In this document: one piece after another, positions 12,605-17,227 of the stretch
How positions within the stretch are numbered: position 1 is the stretch's first letter
Layout: each line of letters starts with the position of its first letter
Assembly: GCA_018968865.1 (NCBI GenBank)
Contig: JAGWZP010000015.1
Location: forward strand, 1 to 17,227
Direction: 5' to 3'
Source of the DNA: Patescibacteria group bacterium
Lineage (GTDB): Bacteria > Patescibacteria > Paceibacteria > UBA9973 > UBA2103
DNA length: 17,227 nt
Translations under genes and position numbers: made by a program
Notes under the pieces: model-generated
The model's database searches: none
Seen by the model: only the letters and a program-made list of their open reading frames with translations
Told to the model about the DNA's origin: nothing

Positions 12605-15097
12605 CTACAACGCAACCATGCTAGCGATGCTGTCCCCCTCGCGCATCTTCATGATGCGCACGCCCTGGGTCGCGCGCGAGAGCAGAGAGATTTCGGCGAC
12701 GCTGGTGCGTATTACCTGCCCTTTCTTGGAGACGACGACAAGCTCCTCGCCCTCTAGGTTTCCCGAAACAATTTTCGCGCCGATGATCTCGCCGGTCTTC
12801 GGCGTCACCTCCGCGGTCTTGATGCCCGAGCCGCCGCGTCCTTGCACTTTGTATTCAGAAAGTTTCGTGCGCTTGCCGTAGCCCTTACTCATAATCACGA
12901 GGAGCGATGCATCCTTCGCTGTCGCAGGTATCACTTCTGCCGAGACGACGCGATCGCCCTTCTTCACGCTCATGCCGCGCACGCCGCCGGCCGCCCTGCC
13001 CATCTCGCGCACCTCTTCTGCATCAAAACGAATTGACTGGCCTTTCGCCGTCACGACCGAAACCGTGTCCGCGCTCCCCGCGAGATTTGCGGAGACGAGC
13101 GTGTCGCCTTTCTTCAAATTAATCGCGATGATGCCCGAGCGCCGCACGTCCGCGAAGCTCTTCGCGGCGACGCGCTTCACCACGCCGCCCTGCGTCATGA
13201 ACACGATGGACGACGCCTCAAGCGCCGCGCCCTTCGGCACCGCGAGCACGCTCGTCACCGACTCATCGCCTGCGAGCGGGAGGAAGTTCATGATGGACTT
13301 CCCCTTGGTCGCGCGCTTCCCTTCCGGTATCTCATACATCTTGAGCTGGTACGCCTTGCCGAAGTTCGTGAAGAAGAGGAGGTCGCTGTGCGCCGAGGCG
13401 ACGAGGAAGTGCGTCACAATGTCTTCTTCCTTCGTCGCGATGTCCACGACGCCGACGCCGCCGCGCTTCTGCCGCCGGTACTCGGAGGGATTCGTGCGCT
13501 TCACGTAGCCGCCCTCGGTCAGCACGAGCATCGATTCCTCGTCCGGCACGATGTCCTCCATGGAAATGTTTTGCACGCCGCCCTTCACGATCTTGGTGCG
13601 TCGATCATCGCCGTACTTCTCCGCGAGCTCTTCGAGCTCTTTCTTCACTACCGCAAGTATCGACTTCGCCGACGAGAGGATGTCTTTCAGCTTCTTGATG
13701 AGCGCCTGCACTTCGGCGAGCTCGTCCTCAAGCTTTGTGCGCTCGAGGCCGGCGAGCTTGGAGAGGCGCATCTCGAGAATCGCCGCCGCCTGCAACGCCG
13801 AAAATCCGAATTTCTTCTGGAGCGCGGCGCTCGCGGAAGGAATGTCCGCCGCTTTCTTGATGATAGCGATGACCTCGTCGATGTGGTCGAGCGCCTTGCA
13901 GAGACCGAGCAAGATGTGCTCGCGCGCTTCCGCCTGCCGCAGGTCGAATTCGGTCCGGCGCTTCACCACCTCTTGGCGATGCTCAATGAATTGTTCGAGC
14001 ATCGCGTGAAGCGAGAGCATCTCCGGCACGCCGTCGACGAGCGCCAGCATGTTGTAGTGGAAGGTGCTCTCGAGCTCGGTGTGCTTGTAAAGCGCATTCA
14101 GCACCGCCTGCGGATGCGCGGTGCCTTTGAGTTCGACGACGATGCGGATATCCGGGCGTCCGTTCGCGTCGCCGGCCGACTCGTCGCGCAGGTCGCGGAT
14201 GCCTTCCAGCTTCTTCTCCTGCACCAGTTCGGCCATGCGCACGATGAGGTCGCTCTTGTTCACGCGGTACGGTATGGACGTGATGATGATGCGCGTATCC
14301 TTCTTCCCGTCGTCGACGATCTCCGCTTCTCCGCGCACCACGACCGGTCCTTTGCCGCTGCTGTAGGCGTGCGTGATATCCGTTGTGCTGAATGCGACGC
14401 CGCCCATCGGGAAATCGGGGCCTTTGACGAATTCCAGCAAGTCGCCGGTCGTTGCGTCCGGATTTTCGATGAGGTGCACGGTCGCCGCGACCACTTCGCG
14501 GAGATTGTGTGGCGGAATATTGGTCGCCATGCCGACGGCGATGCCGAGCGTTCCGTTCAAGAGCAAATTCGGGAGCGCAGCCGGAAGCACATTCGGCTCT
14601 TCGCGCGTCGCATCGTAGTTCGGATTCCACGCGACGGTCTCTTTCTCAAGGTCGGTGAGAAGCGCGTCGGCAATGCGCGACATCTTCGCCTCGGTGTACC
14701 GCATGGCGGCGGGGCTGTCGCCGTCGATAGAGCCGAAGTTGCCCTGCCCCAAAACGAGCGGGTAGCGGTAGGAGAATTCCTGCGCCATTTTCGCCATGGA
14801 GTCATACACGGCGACGTCGCCGTGCGGATGGTATTTGCCGAGCACTTCGCCGACCACCGTGGCGCTCTTGCGGAACTTCACATTCGGCGTGAGCCCCATA
14901 TCGCGCATCGCGTAGAGGATGCGGCGGTGCACCGGCTTCAGCCCGTCGCGCACGTCCGGAAGCGCCCGTGCCGTGATGACCGACATCGCATAGTCGAGAT
15001 ACGAGGTGCGCATCTCGCTGACGATTGGCTGGTCAATGACGTTCGCGGCGACTGGTGTCGCCGCGAGATCCCCTTTGTCCTCTTTCCCGCGAGCCAT
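12605..15097 (-). CDS. gyrA: DNA gyrase subunit A
   Basis: The breakage-rejoining subunit of gyrase, 830 residues. Tyr134 in [11 protein letters not shown] is the DNA-linking tyrosine (E. coli Tyr122). [13 protein letters not shown] (52-64) and [13 protein letters not shown] (87-99) form the winged-helix/QRDR region. [20 protein letters not shown] and [10 protein letters not shown] follow, then the coiled-coil with [11 protein letters not shown]. The C-terminal DNA-wrapping domain has a GyrA box QKRGGVG (543-549), which separates it from ParC, and later blade repeats such as GRGGSGIKT. The position equal to E. coli Ser83 is Val95, while Asp99 (Asp87) is kept. It follows the small membrane protein gene by 12 nt with no clear Shine-Dalgarno site. 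gyrB is not in the window. Confidence 0.97.
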   Translation of the reverse strand: MARGKEDKGDLAATPVAANVIDQPIVSEMRTSYLDYAMSVITARALPDVRDGLKPVHRRILYAMRDMGLTPNVKFRKSATVVGEVLGKYHPHGDVAVYDSMAKMAQEFSYRYPLVLGQGNFGSIDGDSPAAMRYTEAKMSRIADALLTDLEKETVAWNPNYDATREEPNVLPAALPNLLLNGTLGIAVGMATNIPPHNLREVVAATVHLIENPDATTGDLLEFVKGPDFPMGGVAFSTTDITHAYSSGKGPVVVRGEAEIVDDGKKDTRIIITSIPYRVNKSDLIVRMAELVQEKKLEGIRDLRDESAGDANGRPDIRIVVELKGTAHPQAVLNALYKHTELESTFHYNMLALVDGVPEMLSLHAMLEQFIEHRQEVVKRRTEFDLRQAEAREHILLGLCKALDHIDEVIAIIKKAADIPSASAALQKKFGFSALQAAAILEMRLSKLAGLERTKLEDELAEVQALIKKLKDILSSAKSILAVVKKELEELAEKYGDDRRTKIVKGGVQNISMEDIVPDEESMLVLTEGGYVKRTNPSEYRRQKRGGVGVVDIATKEEDIVTHFLVASAHSDLLFFTNFGKAYQLKMYEIPEGKRATKGKSIMNFLPLAGDESVTSVLAVPKGAALEASSIVFMTQGGVVKRVAAKSFADVRRSGIIAINLKKGDTLVSANLAGSADTVSVVTAKGQSIRFDAEEVREMGRAAGGVRGMSVKKGDRVVSAEVIPATAKDASLLVIMSKGYGKRTKLSEYKVQGRGGSGIKTAEVTPKTGEIIGAKIVSGNLEGEELVVVSKKGQVIRTSVAEISLLSRATQGVRIMKMREGDSIASMVAL

Positions 15098-15109
15098 AGG
15101 TACTGTCTA

Positions 15110-15442
15110 TTAAAAAGGTATGACCGTCTGCTCCTGCTTCACCGGACGCGTCGAGGAAGCCGCGTCGATGATCTCGATATGCGCCGGCGCAGAGGGGTTC
15201 TCGAGCGCCGCGGCCGCTCCCGCGAGGTTCTCATTCCCGTTTGCCGTATCGGCCGTTACTGCGGGCGATGTGCCGCCGAATGAGCTCCCGGTTATCGCGA
15301 ACGCACCAGTGCTTAAAGAGCCGGCGAGCCAGATGAACGCGATAAGTCCGCTCACGCCCGCCGCAATGCTGAACGCGACCCGCTTGCGGATGTGATGCGG
15401 CTTCCCTTTTATATGCTCGATGTGCTCGAAAATATTTTTCAT
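15110..15442 (-). CDS. small single-pass membrane protein of unknown function
   Basis: 110 residues. A His/Lys-rich cytoplasmic start, MKNIFEHIEHIKGKPHHIRK, is followed by one membrane helix (about 22-48) and an Ala/Ser/Pro-rich external tail with EIIDAASSTRPVKQEQTVIP at the end. Similar short genes with an IEH.....PHHIR start occur in other Parcubacteria, as far as I recall, but no function is known to me. It starts 5 nt after the MBL gene stop and ends 12 nt before gyrA, so the three form one operon. Confidence 0.75.
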   Translation of the reverse strand: MKNIFEHIEHIKGKPHHIRKRVAFSIAAGVSGLIAFIWLAGSLSTGAFAITGSSFGGTSPAVTADTANGNENLAGAAAALENPSAPAHIEIIDAASSTRPVKQEQTVIPF

Positions 15443-15447
15443 GGGGG

Positions 15448-16089
15448 CTAGGGTGTTATGACCAGTATACTCCCATCGCGGCCGATGAGATCCTTTTTCT
15501 TCAGGGTCAGCTTGTCCATTTTTTCACTGCCGTTCCCAGACTCCTTCAGGAACGCTTCGAGCGCTTTCGGCTGTCCGATGCCGCTCCAGTGCATCGGGAT
15601 GATGATTTTCGGCTCGAGCGACACCGCGAGCTCATGCGCCTTCGCGCTCGTGAGGACGCCGTCGCCGCCGACCGGTACGAAGAGGACGTCTATTTCGTCG
15701 ATGCTCTCGCGCGCCTCCTTTGAGAGTTCGGCGTCGGCAAGCGCGCCGAGGTGCACGAGCGTCATGTCTTCGAGCTCGACGCTATAGATAGTATTGATGG
15801 CCTCGGTCTCGCCTTTCGCGAGACCGTACTTACTCTTGGACAGGAATCCCTGGATGACGATGCCCTGCCGTTCGTATTCGCCGGGGCCCGTAATGGCGAA
15901 CGGCTTTTTGTCGCCGTACGTGATCTCCTCCACTCCGTTCATGTCTGGATGGTCGCGCGAGACGAGCGCGATGTCCGCGCCGAAGCGGACCGCTGGCAGG
16001 GTCGCATCCTTGGCTATGGGGTCGAAAACGAGCGTGAGGTCGCCGAACGTCACCTTGAAGCACTGTCCGCCGTGGTGGGTGATGACCAT
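15448..16089 (-). CDS. MBL-fold (UlaG/RomA-like) protein with degenerate metal site
   Basis: 213 residues from ATG 16089. The fold is clear: MVITHHGGQCFKVTFGDLTL start, FDPIAKD, ITGPGEYE (67-73), TIYSVELEDMTLVHLGAL, VLFVPVGGDGVL (135-146) and KIIIPMHW (161-168). The metal motif HxHxDH is reduced to RDHPDM (45-50): only the middle His and the Asp remain, so hydrolase activity is doubtful. As I recall, CPR homologs often share the HPDMNG form. The longer frame to 16236 is rejected because it crosses the TACAAT promoter box at 16103-16108 and reads as non-protein-like sequence. The expected leader is about 7 nt. Confidence 0.85.
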   Translation of the reverse strand: MVITHHGGQCFKVTFGDLTLVFDPIAKDATLPAVRFGADIALVSRDHPDMNGVEEITYGDKKPFAITGPGEYERQGIVIQGFLSKSKYGLAKGETEAINTIYSVELEDMTLVHLGALADAELSKEARESIDEIDVLFVPVGGDGVLTSAKAHELAVSLEPKIIIPMHWSGIGQPKALEAFLKESGNGSEKMDKLTLKKKDLIGRDGSILVITP

Positions 16090-16102
16090 ATAAAGTAAGC
16101 CT

Positions 16103-16114
16103 ATTGTAGCACAA
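16103..16114 (-). promoter_or_regulatory. extended -10 promoter of the MBL-gyrA operon
   Basis: The minus strand reads TTGTGCTACAAT, an extended -10 element (TG one base before TACAAT). The same pattern, TTGTGCTATAGT, precedes rpsA. A start about 7 nt downstream leaves a leader of only some 7 nt. Confidence 0.6.
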
Positions 16115-16167
16115 AACCCGCCCGCGCGAAAGCTTTTTTGAGGCGAAATACTGTCCACACTGACCCC

Positions 16168-16195
16168 TTGTAACCTACATAAATCCTTGTATATT
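16168..16195 (+). promoter_or_regulatory. possible promoter of the candidate RNA
   Basis: TTGTAA (16168-16173), 16 nt, TATATT (16190-16195). The expected start near 16203 coincides with the 5' arm of the closing stem of the candidate RNA. A second pair, TTGACT (16246-16251) and TATACC (16268-16273), also spaced 16 nt, lies inside it. Confidence 0.45.
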
Positions 16196-16289
16196 ATCGA
16201 TAGACGTCCTGTAGGAATTGGCCGTCCGTACGCCATCGTCCATCCTTGACTTGAAATAAGGAGAACCTATACCCAGGACGCACGTTCAT
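16194..16289 (-). CDS. possible 31-residue small protein (low confidence)
   Basis: A minus-strand frame from ATG 16289 to TAA at 16194 reads MNVRPGYRFSLFQVKDGRWR and continues TDGQFLQDVYR. The composition looks protein-like. GGGAG lies only 2 nt before the ATG, too close for a good Shine-Dalgarno site, and no promoter is evident. It overlaps the candidate plus-strand RNA; probably only one of the two is real. Confidence 0.22.
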   Translation of the reverse strand: MNVRPGYRFSLFQVKDGRWRTDGQFLQDVYR

Positions 16290-16335
16290 ATCTCCCGAGG
16301 CCCGCCACCCATTCCATTGAGGCGGGCCTTTCCCT
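16203..16335 (+). ncRNA. candidate structured small RNA ending in an intrinsic terminator
   Basis: No plus-strand gene precedes the terminator at 16298-16329 for more than 9 kb, so it must serve a local transcript. Between promoter and terminator the plus strand has no ATG frame. It can fold into a three-way junction. The closing stem pairs 16205-16210 with 16275-16280 and 16211-16215 with 16266-16270. Two inner hairpins follow: 16220-16234, and TCCTT/AAGGA at 16243-16247 / 16258-16262. The folding is by eye. It matches no RNA family I recognise (not tmRNA, 6S or SRP RNA). A 31-codon frame on the opposite strand is the rival explanation. Confidence 0.4.
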
Positions 16336-16340
16336 TTTAT
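16298..16340 (+). terminator. intrinsic terminator upstream of rpsA
   Basis: A 9-bp stem AGGCCCGCC/GGCGGGCCT (16298-16306 / 16321-16329) with a 14-nt loop, followed by TTCCCTTTTATCTTT on the plus strand. On the minus strand no T-run follows it. Confidence 0.75.
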
Positions 16341-16350
16341 CTTTCAAGAC

Positions 16351-16363
16351 CTTGTGCTATAGT
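16351..16363 (+). promoter_or_regulatory. extended -10 promoter of rpsA
   Basis: CTTGTGCTATAGT contains TG one base before TATAGT, as an extended -10 element; no good -35 is seen. Start expected near 16370, giving a leader of about 87 nt, far longer than other leaders here. Confidence 0.6.
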
Positions 16364-16378
16364 CCCTCCGTTGCGTGC

Positions 16379-16433
16379 AGGAGAAGTACGAATCAGCTAA
16401 CCCTCGATGCCGCAAGGCGCGAGTACTGATTCG
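16379..16433 (+). promoter_or_regulatory. structured 5' leader of rpsA
   Basis: An 8-bp outer stem CGAATCAG/CTGATTCG (16389-16396 / 16426-16433) encloses a second stem CTCG/CGAG (16403-16406 / 16420-16423) and GCC/GGC capped by a GCAA tetraloop (16412-16415). An AGGAG at 16379-16383 lies far from the start codon. A cis-regulatory role, such as autogenous control by S1, is an inference from position. Confidence 0.5.
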
Positions 16434-16456
16434 GAAAATCCGCATGTCTTTATTAT

Positions 16457-17227
16457 ATGTCTGAAGAGACGAAAAAAGTCGCGGTGGTCATCCCGACTAT
16501 CCATCTACCTGAAGGCCACCCGATGGCGGCTCTGCTTGATGCTATCCCGACGCCGCCGAAAGCGGGCGACCTCGTGGAAGGCACCATCATTGCGATGAAT
16601 CGCGGACGCGTCTACATCGACCTACCGCCGTTCGGCACCGGCCTCATCTACGGCCGCGAGTACCTCAACGCCGCGGACGTGCTCCGCAAGGCGAACATCG
16701 GCGACACCATCACCGCCAAGGTCGTCGACCCCGCCGGCCGCGAGGGTTACATCGAGCTCTCGCTCAAAGAAGCGCGCCAGGCCGCCATCTGGGGCGAGGC
16801 CGAGCAGGCAATCGTCGCCGGCACTATCTATACCCTCACCGTCGAGGAGGCGAACAAGGGCGGGCTCATCATGAGCTGGCAGGGCATCGCCGGTTTCCTC
16901 CCCGCCTCCCAGCTCGCGAAGGAGCACTACCCGCGCGTTGCCGACGGCGACAAGGACAAGATCCTGGGCGAGCTCGGCAAGCTGGTCGGCAAGACCATCG
17001 CGGTGCGCATCATCACGGCCGACCCCAAGGAGGGCAAGCTGATATTCTCGGAGCGCACCGGCTCCGAGGAAGAGGAGAAAGCTTCGCTCATCGACAAGTA
17101 CCAGGTCGGCGACACGCTCGCGGGCGTGGTCACGGGCGTGGTCGACTTCGGCGTGTTCGTCAAGATCGAGAGCGGCCTCGAGGGTCTCGTGCACATCAGC
17201 GAGCTCGACTGGGGCCTCGTCGAGGAC
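16457..17227 (+). CDS. rpsA: ribosomal protein S1, N-terminal part, cut by window edge
   Basis: 257 codons open to the right edge, from ATG 16457 (MSEETKKVAVVIPTIHLPEG). Three S1 RNA-binding domains are visible. Domain 1 runs about 36-106 (GDLVEGTIIAMNRGRVYIDL ... IELSLKEARQ). Domain 2 runs about 115-210 (GTIYTLTVEEANKGGLIMSW, GFLPASQLAKEHYP, GKLIFSER). Domain 3 begins near 218 (GDTLAGVVTGVVDFGVFVKI, GLVHISELDW). S1 binds mRNA on the 30S subunit and helps initiation. The second domain with GFLPASQ and the third with VVDFGVFVKI identify S1 rather than a one-domain S1 protein. No Shine-Dalgarno site precedes the ATG; a structured leader does. It is preceded by a terminator, so it starts its own transcription unit. 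Confidence 0.92.
   Translation, partial: MSEETKKVAVVIPTIHLPEGHPMAALLDAIPTPPKAGDLVEGTIIAMNRGRVYIDLPPFGTGLIYGREYLNAADVLRKANIGDTITAKVVDPAGREGYIELSLKEARQAAIWGEAEQAIVAGTIYTLTVEEANKGGLIMSWQGIAGFLPASQLAKEHYPRVADGDKDKILGELGKLVGKTIAVRIITADPKEGKLIFSERTGSEEEEKASLIDKYQVGDTLAGVVTGVVDFGVFVKIESGLEGLVHISELDWGLVED

Noticed and set aside
13388..15283. Open frame of 631 codons on the plus strand
   Set aside because: Antisense to gyrA, which is complete and strongly conserved; the translation is Arg/His-rich, as expected from a GC-rich shadow frame.
16090..16236. N-terminal extension of the MBL-fold protein
   Set aside because: It would read through the TACAAT promoter box, and the fold's conserved start MVITHHGGQ is at 16089.
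16622..17194. Minus-strand frame of 190 codons
   Set aside because: Shadow of rpsA, whose S1 domains are clear on the plus strand.

Overview
This window looks like part of a Candidatus Patescibacteria (CPR) genome, most likely of the Parcubacteria lineage. The evidence is a short IF-2 without its N-terminal domains, tRNA genes without encoded CCA, and tiny or absent 5' leaders with -10 boxes almost touching start codons. A PaaX/Cas2-like single gene and a cluster of small two-helix proteins resembling CPR type IV secretion pilins point the same way. Most genes are GC-rich (about 60%) and closely packed. The assignment rests on protein and layout recognition, not on a search.

Layout. (1) 1-1523, minus: a cut-off membrane-anchored protein and a cysteine desulfurase that carries a palindromic in-frame insert just after its catalytic cysteine. 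(2) 1581-5148, mostly plus: infB-rbfA, tRNA-Cys, an AT-rich HNH endonuclease whose stop codon is the anticodon of tRNA-Leu(UAA), murI starting 5 nt after that tRNA, then tRNA-Leu(UAG) on the minus strand and tRNA-Lys(CUU). (3) 5150-6920, plus: an SPFH/stomatin-like protein and a four-helix membrane protein with a cysteine-rich tail. These two have a classical promoter, strong Shine-Dalgarno sites and an intrinsic terminator. (4) 11298-6934, minus: a methyltransferase, a membrane-anchored solute-binding-like protein and six tandem pilin-like paralogs, nearly all coupled, with one internal promoter. This is the most system-like part of the window. (5) 12352-11362, minus: a PaaX/Cas2-like gene bracketed by two copies of a 45-bp repeat, then a small gene of 88 residues with a hairpin terminator. 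(6) 16089-12605, minus: a degenerate MBL-fold protein, a small membrane protein and gyrA. (7) 16090-17227: a divergent intergenic region with a candidate structured RNA ending in a terminator, then a structured leader and the first 257 codons of rpsA.

Together the window joins translation (infB, rbfA, rpsA, tRNAs), cell wall (murI), DNA topology (gyrA) and sulfur mobilisation with a surface or secretion module of paralogous pilin-like proteins. The strongest leads are that pilin array, the repeat-flanked Cas2-like gene, the palindromic insert in the desulfurase and the candidate RNA before rpsA.
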